Positions 1 to 7,283 of a stretch of 39,922 nucleotides of DNA are shown here, piece by piece. A program made the position numbers and the translations under genes. This DNA comes from Thiohalocapsa sp. Lineage in GTDB: Bacteria; Pseudomonadota; Gammaproteobacteria; Chromatiales; Chromatiaceae. The notes under the pieces are model-generated. The model had not been told where the DNA came from. It saw only the letters and a program-made list of their open reading frames with translations, and did not search any database. Within the stretch, counting starts at the first letter, position 1, and every line of letters starts with the position of its first letter. The stretch spans positions 1-39,922 of the forward strand of contig NZ_JAJDNQ010000163.1 of the NCBI RefSeq assembly GCF_022340605.1. Reading direction: 5' to 3'.

Positions 1-684
1 ACCTTGAGCCTGACCTTGTGCCTGACCTTGTGCCTGACCTTGTGCCTGACCTTGTGCCTGACCTTGTGCCTGACCGGGGGCCTGAGCTTGGCCCTGTTCG
101 CCACCCTGCCCCTGACCTTGGCCCGTGTCCGCCGGCACCCAGTAGGCAATGATGACGCCGCTGACCTCCTCCTGGCCCATGTCCGGCATCTCGTTGGCGC
201 TGAAGGCCGGCGCCTGTTGCACCTGCTCCGGCGTGGCGTCGAGCACCAGGTGGTCCTTACGCGCCAGCGGATAGTCGAAATACCCCACCGGCACCGCAAC
301 CACATCACCCTGCGTGTTGCCGGCGAGTAGCTTGCTCTTCATGACGACGTAGCGCACTTGACCCATATCGTCCATCACCAGGTCCTTGACCGTGCCGAGC
401 TTCTTGCCCTCGGTGTTGTCCACCGGCTTGCCGAGCCAGGTGCTGAGCTTGTAGCGGTCGGGCAGCTGTTTGACGATGGATGCTTCACTTTGCCCCGCCT
501 TCTGGTCCGCGCTGCCGGACACGGACGCGGACTGCTCCATTGCGCCCGTCTGCTGATCACCCATGCTCCCGGTGTCGCTGCCGGCGGCGACGGCCCCGGC
601 CGACAGCAGGATGCCGCCCAGCACCAGGGCGATGGTGGACAGACTCGCGACGGGACGCACATGGATTTGCTTTGGCTCGTTCAT
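1..684 (-). CDS. Exported PRC-barrel domain protein with C-terminal AQGQ repeats (3' partial)
   Basis: Open from an ATG at 684 to the window edge (228 codons, no stop seen). A GGAG-type ribosome site lies just upstream (CCGAGGAG on the minus strand). Residues 11-34 are a hydrophobic segment ending in AVAAG, read as a signal peptide or lipid-free anchor. A Ser/Gln/Gly-rich linker follows (35-70). Residues 83-140 match a PRC-barrel: WLGKPV, then GTVKDLVMDD, then RYVVM and VAVPVGYFDYP. The tail from about residue 188 is almost pure Gln, Gly and Ala and ends in repeats of AQGQ encoded by a perfect 12-bp tandem repeat. PRC-barrels serve as small adaptor or ligand domains; exported versions are common in proteobacteria but their role is unclear. 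The true C-terminus lies outside the window. Confidence 0.85.
   Translation of the reverse strand, partial: MNEPKQIHVRPVASLSTIALVLGGILLSAGAVAAGSDTGSMGDQQTGAMEQSASVSGSADQKAGQSEASIVKQLPDRYKLSTWLGKPVDNTEGKKLGTVKDLVMDDMGQVRYVVMKSKLLAGNTQGDVVAVPVGYFDYPLARKDHLVLDATPEQVQQAPAFSANEMPDMGQEEVSGVIIAYWVPADTGQGQGQGGEQGQAQAPGQAQGQAQGQAQGQAQGQAQGQAQG
8..79. repeat. 12-bp tandem repeat inside the PRC-barrel gene
   Basis: Five perfect copies of GCCTGACCTTGT (8-67) and a sixth variant copy ending in GGGG (68-79). On the minus strand each unit encodes Ala-Gln-Gly-Gln, so unit number can change without breaking the frame. Further degenerate units continue to about 125. Confidence 0.95.
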
Positions 685-773
685 ACTCGACACTCCTCGG
701 TGTGGTTGAAGACGACGCGACCGCGAGGTGCGCTCGCGCCCTCGCCCGCCGGAAGTGCAAGCGCGGGGCCAAG

Positions 774-821
774 CCCAATCGTGGGCCCAATCGTGGGCCC
801 AATCGTGGGCCCAATCGTGGG
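774..821. repeat. 12-bp tandem repeat, four copies, upstream of the PRC-barrel gene
   Basis: Four perfect head-to-tail copies of CCCAATCGTGGG. Each unit begins CCCA and ends TGGG, so it is itself a short imperfect palindrome. It lies about 90 bp upstream of the PRC-barrel start codon, in the 283-bp gap (685-967) that otherwise holds only the palindromic repeat at 870-915. Confidence 0.95.
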
Positions 822-869
822 CTGAGTGGTGGGGGCAGTGGCGGGTGGGGGCGGTGCAACCGGCGTCCG

Positions 870-915
870 CTGGGAACGCCGGCTTTCAGCCGGCTCGCCA
901 CGCGCCCGGCTCGAC
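870..915. repeat. Palindromic intergenic repeat (CGCCGGCTTTCAGCCGGCTCG type), copy 1
   Basis: Contains the hairpin GCCGGCTTTCAGCCGGC followed by CGCCCGGCTCGA. A closely similar block lies at 34549-34601, about 33.6 kb away, which marks it as a dispersed REP-like element. Confidence 0.8.
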
Positions 916-967
916 ACCTACGCTCCGCTCGCTTTCGGCGTTGCGAGCAATGCTTTCACGGTCTCTG

Positions 968-1363
968 TCAGTTGCCTCCCTGGCCGGGCATGTTTTGGCC
1001 GGGCGCTGGTGGTGCACCGGTGGGCGGACCCATGCCCGAGCCGCGCATGCGCTGCATGTGCTGCTGCTGGGCCTGGGCGAATTCGTCCGGTCCGACCTTG
1101 CCGTCGCCGTTCAGGTCGACGTCGCCGAAGTTGGGCGCCTGGCCGGCCATGCGCATGGGGTAGCCCTGTTGCGACAGGTTTCCCATGCGCTTGGCGCGGG
1201 CCTGGTAGAGCTCCTGCTCGGTGATGTTGCCGTCGCCGTTGAGGTCCGCCTCCTTGAAGGTCATGGGTCCTGGATGGCTGCCCATTCCCTGGGCCAGGAC
1301 CGCCTGGGACAGGCAGAGTGTGAGTGCGGACAGCGTGGTGAGGGTCAGTGGTCGCAGCTTCAT
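968..1363 (-). CDS. Secreted EF-hand calcium-binding protein
   Basis: 131 residues from the ATG at 1363, preceded by a GGAGA ribosome site; a longer in-frame opening exists but lacks a better start. Residues 1-24 form a signal peptide (hydrophobic core TLTTLSALTLCLSQAVLA). Two canonical EF-hand loops are visible: DLNGDGNITEQE at 40-51 and DLNGDGKVGPDE at 83-94, each with Asp/Asn/Asp at positions 1, 3 and 5, Gly at 6 and Glu at 12. The C-terminus is Met/Gln/Pro/Gly-rich. It probably binds Ca2+ in the periplasm; a partner is not evident. It is transcribed in the same direction as the PRC-barrel gene but with a repeat-filled gap between them, so co-transcription is uncertain. Confidence 0.9.
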   Translation of the reverse strand: MKLRPLTLTTLSALTLCLSQAVLAQGMGSHPGPMTFKEADLNGDGNITEQELYQARAKRMGNLSQQGYPMRMAGQAPNFGDVDLNGDGKVGPDEFAQAQQQHMQRMRGSGMGPPTGAPPAPGQNMPGQGGN

Positions 1364-1555
1364 GATGGTCTCCGTAGTAGGGGGTTCTGCTTGCAACGAC
1401 GGTAACGCAATGGGAGTGCCAGTGAGGCGGGATGCCCGCGCCTGGTGCCGGCTTCCGGTGGTGTCCGGCGTTGGTGACTCTTGCCTTGAGCGGTGGCTGG
1501 GCAATCCGCACGTCGGTGGTGGCGATTACCACCGTCGACGCGGGGTCTCGCGCGC

Positions 1556-1580
1556 ATCGCGGCGGGGACGCCGCTCCCAC
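1556..1580. repeat. Palindromic repeat of the GTGGGAGCGGC family
   Basis: Reads GTGGGAGCGGCGTCCCCGCC on the minus strand, in the gap between the DUF4010 and EF-hand genes. Same family as the clusters at 11112-11252 and 18346-18581. Confidence 0.8.
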
Positions 1581-1617
1581 GGTGCGGGGTCTCGCGCCGG
1601 CTGCGCACACAGAGCCG

Positions 1618-2946
1618 TTAGCGGCCGTTTTTCCACCACCATTCGAGTATTGGCTCCGGCAGTGTCGCGGGTTGCGTGGCCAGCCACAGGAGCCCCAGGC
1701 CGGCGGCGCAGCCGCCGAGCAGCGGCAGGCCCACGCGCAGCGCGAGCCCGCCCGTGCCCACCCACCAGGCGATGCCGGTCTTGAACAGGGAGTTGCTGGC
1801 GATGGCCAGCACGATTGCGAGTGTGGCGATGAACGCCGACACCTGCGGTTGGTGCATGCGTGCCACCGAGAGCGTGATGGCATTGACGTCGACGATTCCG
1901 GAGATGCCCGCGAGTGCGAGCACCCCGGCATCGCCGAAGCGGTCGGCGGCGAGGCGGCTCAGCAGCATCACCGCCGCCAGCAACAGGCCGAAGCGTAACG
2001 CCGAGCCCAGTGCCAACGGGTTTTGGGTGTGCACCGGCGCGGCTCCACCCGCCGGCGCACGACGCAGCCACAACAGCAGTGAGGGCAGGGCGGTGACGAG
2101 GAACATGAGGCCGAACGGCAGGCTCAACGGCCGCAGCAGCGCCGGTTGCACTAGGCCGACGATGATCAGGATGCGCGGAAAAAGCGTCGCGTTGGCGAGC
2201 AGGATGGCAACGCCGAGCAGGTTGCGATCGGCGTCGGGGCGTTGCGCCAGGCGCGACATCTGCAGCGTCAGTGCGGTCGAAGACGCCAGACCGGCCAGCA
2301 GGCCCGTCAGCGGTATACCGGCGTGGGCGCCGGCGATGCGCACGGCGAAGTAGCCGACGTAGGAGATCGCGGCGATCAGCACCACCATCCACCACAACTC
2401 GTAGGGATTCAGGGCGGCGGCGGGGCCGAAGCCGCGGTCCGGCAGGATCGGGAGCAGCACCACCGAGATCAGCAGCAGCTGCAGCGTTGCCTGGAGCTCG
2501 GTCTCGTCCAGCTTGCCGACCCAGGCCTGGAGCTGTGGTTTCAGGCCAAGCAGCAGGGTCGCGACCACGGTGGCGGATGCCGCTGTCGTGCGATGGCCCA
2601 GGGCCGCCAGGGCGCCGAGGGCGAAGGCGAGCAGGCCGGCGATGAGTGTCGTGATGCCGGTGTGGCCGGTCTCCCGGGCTTTGAGCAGGTAGCCGGCAAT
2701 GGATGCCGCGGCCACGCCGGCGAAGGCCCAGCCGAGCACGCCCGGCGTCGTCTCGCTCGCCAGCACGCCGGCAACGCCGCCGAGGAGTCCGAGCAGGCCG
2801 AAGGTGCGCACCCCGCCGGGCCCCGACGCGTATTCGGGCTGCTGCCTGTGCCAGCCGCGCTCGAGCCCGAACAAGAGGCCGATGGCAAGCGCCAGCGCCA
2901 GCGAGATCGTGGCTTGCTGCTGCGCGGCGGGTATCAGGGTGTCCAT
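1618..2946 (-). CDS. MgtC/SapB N-domain plus DUF4010 integral membrane protein
   Basis: 442 residues from ATG 2946 (MDTLIPAAQ...). A longer reading to 3021 adds 25 polar residues with no counterpart expected before the first helix, so the inner start is preferred; its ribosome site is weak. The N-terminal part has the MgtC-like pattern of close helices with LFGLERGW and GVRTFGLLGLLGG. The C-terminal half is a DUF4010 bundle with GLASSTALTLQMSRLA and GISGIVDVNAITLS. Roughly twelve membrane helices can be drawn. The family is of unknown transport specificity; the MgtC link suggests a role in Mg2+ or envelope homeostasis, but that is inference. Nothing upstream is co-directional, so it is probably monocistronic. 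Confidence 0.85.
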   Translation of the reverse strand: MDTLIPAAQQQATISLALALAIGLLFGLERGWHRQQPEYASGPGGVRTFGLLGLLGGVAGVLASETTPGVLGWAFAGVAAASIAGYLLKARETGHTGITTLIAGLLAFALGALAALGHRTTAASATVVATLLLGLKPQLQAWVGKLDETELQATLQLLLISVVLLPILPDRGFGPAAALNPYELWWMVVLIAAISYVGYFAVRIAGAHAGIPLTGLLAGLASSTALTLQMSRLAQRPDADRNLLGVAILLANATLFPRILIIVGLVQPALLRPLSLPFGLMFLVTALPSLLLWLRRAPAGGAAPVHTQNPLALGSALRFGLLLAAVMLLSRLAADRFGDAGVLALAGISGIVDVNAITLSVARMHQPQVSAFIATLAIVLAIASNSLFKTGIAWWVGTGGLALRVGLPLLGGCAAGLGLLWLATQPATLPEPILEWWWKNGR

Positions 2947-3069
2947 CTTGACTGCATTTTCGGCGCTGCCTCGACCGAGCGGACCGCGCTGGCCATGGGG
3001 ATGGGGCCATGTGCCGGTCACTCAAGCGCAAGCAAGTTGGACGCGGTGCTGCCTTCAGTGGAAGCACTA

Positions 3070-3097
3070 TTTATGTACGAGTAATATCGCTTATCAA
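3070..3097 (-). promoter_or_regulatory. Candidate sigma-70 promoter for the DUF4010 gene
   Basis: On the minus strand TTGATA (3097-3092) and CATAAA (3075-3070) are separated by 16 bp inside an AT-rich island (3060-3260) that contrasts with the GC-rich surroundings. It would give a leader of about 115 nt before ATG 2946. Assigned by eye. Confidence 0.4.
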
Positions 3098-3267
3098 CTA
3101 AAAGTGTATAGCCTGAGTGAATTCTGCCAGGCGGTCTAAATGACCGAGCGGGCGGCGCGCGTGCGGCGAAGCAGGGCCGGGAAATGTCCTAACCTGATGC
3201 AAGGCCAGTCATATCTACTGATCAGGATTTGATGTAATAACTTATGTGTATGTAAGTAATATCTCCG

Positions 3268-3516
3268 ATGTGTCCGATCCGTATCCTTACCGATCCGGTC
3301 AGCGGCGAGACCAGGCTGAACGGCTATGTGCGCATTTCGCCCGCCCGGGCCGGGCTCGCCGCCATCGAGAAGCTCCGACGGATGACATTGATGGGTGAGC
3401 CCATCGCGGCGCAGCGCCATTTCCACGGTGCCGAATTCGATATCGACGGCGCGCTCATGACCGGCAGCGAGCACGAGCATCGTTCCGAGCTGACGTTCGA
3501 CCTGGTGGATGACTGA
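3268..3516 (+). CDS. Small hypothetical protein
   Basis: 82 residues from ATG 3268 to TGA 3516. Not recognised. The composition is ordinary for a soluble protein (mixed Arg, Glu, Asp, few low-complexity stretches), with RLNGYVRISPARAGLAAIEKLRR near the start split by no stop, and an acidic end FDLVDD. The gene follows an AT-rich region that could hold a promoter, but the ribosome site is poor. An opposite-strand frame of 114 codons covers part of the same DNA and looks less protein-like. A hairpin GGGATCG-CAAT-CGATCCC (3571-3588) lies about 55 bp downstream and could be a terminator. Confidence 0.4.
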   Translation: MCPIRILTDPVSGETRLNGYVRISPARAGLAAIEKLRRMTLMGEPIAAQRHFHGAEFDIDGALMTGSEHEHRSELTFDLVDD

Positions 3517-3651
3517 GCTTGTGAACCGTTACTAAGCGCTGGCGGTCCGCGCAACATCGAAAGCGGGACCGGGATCGCAATCGATCCCGATCCCGACGCG
3601 TCTGTCGCCAGCGGGTGGCGGGAACTACTTGGCGCAGGTGTTGGGGAGGGA

Positions 3652-3780
3652 TCAGCGGGACATCTCCAGGGCGAAGACCAACGCCAACATCGCCACGGCG
3701 GCGAGCACTGACAGGGCGTCTCTCAGGTTGCGATAGGCGGGATGCTGCAATCGGGGATGCTGAAGCGCGGGATTGTTCAT
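3652..3780 (-). CDS. 42-residue single-helix membrane peptide
   Basis: ATG 3780 to TGA 3652. The start is preceded on the minus strand by CGGAGG nine bases away, one of the stronger ribosome sites in the window. The peptide begins with a polar segment (NNPALQHPRLQHPAYRNLR, containing the duplicated LQHP) and continues with one hydrophobic helix of about 18 residues (DALSVLAAVAMLALVFAL) ending EMSR. The arrangement, with Arg residues before the helix, fits a small inner-membrane protein. No family recognised. It is short enough that chance cannot be excluded; the ribosome site and the clean helix are the support. Confidence 0.5.
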   Translation of the reverse strand: MNNPALQHPRLQHPAYRNLRDALSVLAAVAMLALVFALEMSR

Positions 3781-4027
3781 GGGGCTGGGCCTCCGATCGA
3801 CCACGAGTGTAGGAGGGCGATGATGGCGGTCGCCGATGCCTTGCGACGCGTCCTCATGTTCGTGAGATTAGGAGACCCAGTAAAATAGGCAAGATAAGGC
3901 TTTCGCGGGAGACATTGAGGTTTTCCTCCGCGTGGGGATGGTCTCGGCACGGACGGCGTCGTCCCGGCGTCCGCGAAGTGGGAGGCCCGTACCGTAACCC
4001 CGCTGCCGTTCACGGTTGCCGTCTCGA

Positions 4028-4050
4028 GGCGCCGAGAGCGCCACTCCCAC
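4028..4050. repeat. Palindromic repeat of the GTGGGAGCGGC family
   Basis: Reads GTGGGAGTGGCGCTCTCGGC on the minus strand, in the gap downstream of the DUF502 gene. The gap 3781-4094 (314 bp) otherwise shows no gene. Confidence 0.7.
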
Positions 4051-4094
4051 GGCGGGCGGGGCTGCCTCTCAGTGGCCCGCCCACCAGTTGCCGC

Positions 4095-4835
4095 CTAACG
4101 CCGCTCAGCGGCCGGTGTCGCACCGGCGCTGCCGCGACTTCGCTGTCCGCCGCCCTGCTGCGAGCCGGCTGCCTTTCGCCGTCTGGACGGTCGATCCTCG
4201 TCCTGCTCGGCGAGGGCACCGCCGGTCAGCACCGACCGCAGCGCCTCCTCCGGACTGACGTCCAGCGGGCTGATTCGCGCCCGATCCAGGTACAGGGTGT
4301 AGCCGCCCACTTGATAGCTCATGGGCAGGTAGACGGCGACGCATCGCTCGGCCGCTGCGTCCTCGGCTTCGGCCGCGTCGTCGGCACCGGCCGCCGCGTC
4401 CTGTGCCCCGGGCAGTGTCGCGTGCTCCTGCATGACAAAGCCCACCAACTGTACCTCTCCGTCGCCGAGCGGCAGTCGGACACTGACGGGCCGGCCCATC
4501 TCGCCGCGGCTCTGCCCAAAGAAGCGGGAGATGTCCTTCAGGCCCCGGAACAGGCTCTTGACCAGCGGAATGCGGTCCAGCAGTCGCCCCAGCAGATCCA
4601 GCAGCCAGCGCACCAGGAATAGGTTGGCCAGCAGGCCGGCGGCCAGGGTCAGGAGCACGCCGGCGGCGAGTCCTAGGCCGGGAATGTACCAGCCGGCCGG
4701 CAGCAGGTGCCGGAGCGCGCCGCCCACCACCGACTCCACCCATTCGCCGAGCCAGACCAAGAGTGCAATGGTGAGGGCCAGCGGCGCGAGCAGTGCGATG
4801 CCTTGAAGAAACAGATTACGCAGGCGGGTCAGCAC
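4095..4835 (-). CDS. DUF502 family membrane protein
   Basis: 246 residues from a GTG at 4835 with AGGGAGCG just upstream. Typical DUF502 layout: helix one at about 9-29, helix two at about 52-78, then the signature IPLVKSLFRGLKDISRFFG (near 89-107), GFVMQE and YLPMSYQVGGYTLYLDR with the PTSP-like turn replaced by PMSYQVG. Two parts depart from the usual family: an Ala/Asp/Glu-rich insertion (GAQDAAAGADDAAEAEDAAA) in the soluble domain, and a basic, low-complexity C-terminus. Function of the family is not established. It is the last gene of a leftward set with sodB and a flavin reductase; a GC-rich hairpin separates it from sodB. Confidence 0.85.
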   Translation of the reverse strand: MLTRLRNLFLQGIALLAPLALTIALLVWLGEWVESVVGGALRHLLPAGWYIPGLGLAAGVLLTLAAGLLANLFLVRWLLDLLGRLLDRIPLVKSLFRGLKDISRFFGQSRGEMGRPVSVRLPLGDGEVQLVGFVMQEHATLPGAQDAAAGADDAAEAEDAAAERCVAVYLPMSYQVGGYTLYLDRARISPLDVSPEEALRSVLTGGALAEQDEDRPSRRRKAAGSQQGGGQRSRGSAGATPAAERR

Positions 4836-4885
4836 GGTGGGGCGCTCCCTGGTGGTGGCCGTTGCGGTTTGGTTCGGAGTGTTCG

Positions 4886-4921
4886 CGCGGCGGCGGTCGT
4901 GCCGATGCGTCCGCCGCCGCG
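4886..4921. terminator. GC hairpin between sodB and the DUF502 gene
   Basis: Perfect 11-bp inverted repeat CGCGGCGGCGG / CCGCCGCCGCG with a 14-nt loop, eight bases beyond the sodB stop codon. No T-run follows, so it may be an RNA-stabilising or attenuating structure rather than a full terminator. Confidence 0.5.
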
Positions 4922-4929
4922 GAGCGGCG

Positions 4930-5535
4930 CTAGACCTCGAAGGGTTGTCCGCGCGCCAGATTCTCGGCCGCGAAGTCCCAGTTCACAAGCTTCCAGAAGG
5001 CATCGACATACTCCGCCTTGCGGTTGCGATAGTCCACGTAATAGGCGTGCTCCCAGATGTCGCAGGTCAGGATCGGCAGCAAGCCTTCGCGCAGCGGGTT
5101 GCCGGCGTTGCTCTGACCTTGGATGACGAGCTTGCCGGACGGGTCTAGCGCGAGCCAGACCCAGCCGGAGCCGAACAGGGTGGTCAGGGCCTGGGAGAAC
5201 TGCTCGCGCAGTGCGTCCGTGGTGCCGAAGTCGCGGCCGATCTGGCTCGCCAGCTCGCCGGCGGGATTGCCGCCGCCGTTGGGGCTGAGGCAATGCCAAT
5301 AGAACGCGTGATTCCACGCCTGGGCGCCGTTGTTGAAGATGCCGCCATCGGCCTCGACGATGATGTCGGTGAGCGGCGCATCGGCGAAGCGGGTGCCCTC
5401 AATGAGTCCGTTCAGCTTGCTCACGTAGGCGGCGTGATGCTTGCCGTGGTGCAGCGAGAGGGTCTCCGCGGAGATGTGTGGCGCCAGGGCGTCCTCGGGA
5501 TAAGGCAGATCGGGCAATTTGTGCTCGTGGGACAT
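4930..5535 (-). CDS. sodB: Superoxide dismutase [Fe]
   Basis: 201 residues, ATG 5535 with GGAGG upstream. Converts superoxide to O2 and H2O2 in the cytoplasm. All four metal ligands are present: His29 (LSLHHGKHH), His76 (AWNHAFYW), Asp159 and His163 (CDIWEHAYY). Gln72 in NNGAQAWNH is the second-sphere glutamine located as in iron enzymes, and the SNAG stretch near residue 142 also matches the iron type rather than manganese. Length is usual. It lies 78 bp downstream of a flavin reductase gene in the same direction, which suggests a shared transcript for oxidative stress. Confidence 0.97.
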   Translation of the reverse strand: MSHEHKLPDLPYPEDALAPHISAETLSLHHGKHHAAYVSKLNGLIEGTRFADAPLTDIIVEADGGIFNNGAQAWNHAFYWHCLSPNGGGNPAGELASQIGRDFGTTDALREQFSQALTTLFGSGWVWLALDPSGKLVIQGQSNAGNPLREGLLPILTCDIWEHAYYVDYRNRKAEYVDAFWKLVNWDFAAENLARGQPFEV

Positions 5536-5613
5536 GGTGGCCTCCTGTGGCTGTTTACGGTCGTGGGGGTTGCGGGGGTGGGGGCGCGGTACGGCGCCGG
5601 CCGCGTTTGCCGC

Positions 5614-6276
5614 TCAGCGTTCGTACACCAGCCGGTCTGGGCGGACGCCAAGGGTGAGCAGTGCGGCTTTCATGGCCTCGACGAAGGCGTCCGGTCCGCA
5701 GACGTAGAAGTGGCCGTCACGGTTGCGGATGTGGGCCTCAAGGAAGGCGCTGTCCATGCGCCCCCCACGGTGCTGCGCATGCTCGCGGGTGAAGGCGAGC
5801 ACCAGATCATCGCCGAGGTAGTACGCCAGTTCCTGCGCGCAGATGACGTCCCGCTCGCGCTTGTTGGTGAGCAGGAGCCGGTGACCGGCCAGCGCGTCGT
5901 CCTTGGCGAGGCGCCGCAGTATGGCGAGGAAGGGTGTCACGCCCGTGCCCGCGGCGATGAAGGTGCCCGGACCCTGGTAGGCGATGGTGCCGAACGGGTC
6001 GCCAAGCAGCAGCTGGGCGCCGGGCTCCAGGGCGTGCAGCGCGTCGGTGACGCCGTCCTGCTCCGGGTAGCGCTTGATGGTGAACTCCAGGACGCGGTCC
6101 TCCAGCAGGCAAGTGGGCGTGAAAGGCCGGCGCTGCTGCCGCCACTCATCTTGGTCGATGGCCAGCTCAATGCCCTGGCCGGGCTGCCAGTGCAGGCCGT
6201 CCGGGCGGCTCAGGAGCAGGTGCTGCACGTCGTGCGTGACAAATTCGCGCATCAGCAGCGTCGCTTTGTCGGGCAT
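5614..6276 (-). CDS. FNR-family flavin/NAD(P)H oxidoreductase
   Basis: 220 residues from ATG 6276, which has GGAGGA seven bases upstream; the frame is open further but that extension is unlikely to be coding. The FAD domain carries RPFT (50-53), the Arg-x-Phe-Thr motif that contacts the flavin phosphate. The pyridine nucleotide domain has GTGVTPF (110-116) and CGPDAF (193-198), and the chain ends in YER, so no separate ferredoxin domain is present. It is a short stand-alone ferredoxin/flavodoxin reductase-like enzyme; the physiological acceptor is not evident. Being directly upstream of sodB it may be induced with it. Confidence 0.88.
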   Translation of the reverse strand: MPDKATLLMREFVTHDVQHLLLSRPDGLHWQPGQGIELAIDQDEWRQQRRPFTPTCLLEDRVLEFTIKRYPEQDGVTDALHALEPGAQLLLGDPFGTIAYQGPGTFIAAGTGVTPFLAILRRLAKDDALAGHRLLLTNKRERDVICAQELAYYLGDDLVLAFTREHAQHRGGRMDSAFLEAHIRNRDGHFYVCGPDAFVEAMKAALLTLGVRPDRLVYER

Positions 6277-6842
6277 GGTGGTCCTCCCGTCTTGGCATGC
6301 GGGGCGGCCGTGCTGTCCTCCGCCGCGTTCTTCAGCTATCGGCAGCAATGGCGATGCCAAGTGGGCCGGGGTTGCCGATGGCAGCACGGTTCCGGGACGC
6401 ATTCGCCTGCGAGCCCGATACCGGCTTCGATCCCGTTGCGATCCCGGCCTTGCTCGCCGCGGTGCAGGCGAGGCCGTTAGCCGGCTGTGCGCGGCCGCCT
6501 GGCCCCGCGCGCCGCGGCGTTGCTGTCCAGCGTCGGGCTGTCCAGCGCCGGCTCGGATGCGGCGCCGCCGGCCGTGCGCGGGCGATCGTAGAGACAGTCC
6601 CGGCGGGTCGCTATGCCCCGCTGCGCGGTGCAGATGCCCCGGCGCGGGTCGCCGGATGACCCATCATTCGCCTCAGTGGTCCGCGAGTGATTCCCCGCGG
6701 CAAGGTAAGGCTGGGCGGGCCACGGGAGTTGGCGTCGATGCGATTGGACGGATCGGCCCAGGATGGTGCGACGGTTGCAAGTCAGAAGGAGAATCCCCGC
6801 GCAACCGCCTTTGCCGGGGCACCGCAGTACCGGAGCTCGGCC
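6277..6842. other. 566-bp gap between divergent genes, possible decayed gene
   Basis: Separates the leftward reductase from the rightward DsrC-like gene. A plus-strand frame gives a protein-like stretch (FRDAFACEPDTGFDPVAIP) near 6390-6450 and, after a change of frame near 6480, another (RLAPRAAALLSSVGLSSAG) ending at a TAG near 6600. This could be a frameshifted relic. No promoter was assigned with confidence. Confidence 0.35.
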
Positions 6843-7283
6843 ATGTATGAGTCAACCGATCGTCGCCATATCTCGTCTGATGACAATGGCTTTCTGGATG
6901 ACCCCGCGTGCTGGAGCGCGCACCTCGCTGTGCGAACGGCGCGGCAACTCGGCGTCGGCGAGCTCGCCGTCGAGCACTGGTGCGTCATCGAGCGCCTGCG
7001 CCGGGGCTGGCTGGACGACCGCAGGCTGCCCGTGCAGCGCCACCTCTGCCGCGAATTGGACCTGGACCGCGACTGCATCACGATGCTGTTCGGCGGGCTC
7101 ATCGAGGCGTGGAAGGTGGCGGGTCTGCCGGACCCCGGGGAGGAGGCCCGAATCTACATGGAGGACATGGAGACCGACGACACGATTACGGACGACACGC
7201 TTGCGGCAAACACGATGACCGACGACACGGTTACGGACGACGTGTCGGGGCTAGGGGAATTGCATAGCGGAGACAACTTATGA
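6843..7283 (+). CDS. DsrC/TusE-superfamily protein lacking both C-terminal cysteines (RspA-like)
   Basis: 146 residues from ATG 6843, with CGGAGC seven bases upstream; a longer frame back to 6687 is not family-like. The DsrC fold signature is clear: DNGFLDD (14-20), W24, LAVEHWCVIERLRRGW (41-56), P63, then LFGG and KVAGLPDP (91-98). DsrC itself carries sulfur on two cysteines in a C-x10-C tail; here the two aligned positions are Trp90 and Glu101, so persulfide chemistry is not possible there. Known Cys-less members have been grouped as RspA and suggested to be regulatory. The last 40 residues are an acidic extension with repeated TDDT units, not part of the usual fold. The stop overlaps the next start as ATGA, so the two proteins are probably made together. 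Confidence 0.8.
   Translation: MYESTDRRHISSDDNGFLDDPACWSAHLAVRTARQLGVGELAVEHWCVIERLRRGWLDDRRLPVQRHLCRELDLDRDCITMLFGGLIEAWKVAGLPDPGEEARIYMEDMETDDTITDDTLAANTMTDDTVTDDVSGLGELHSGDNL

Noticed and set aside
3136..3480. 114-codon minus-strand frame
   Set aside because: Overlaps the more credible 82-residue plus-strand frame and has no ribosome site or motif.
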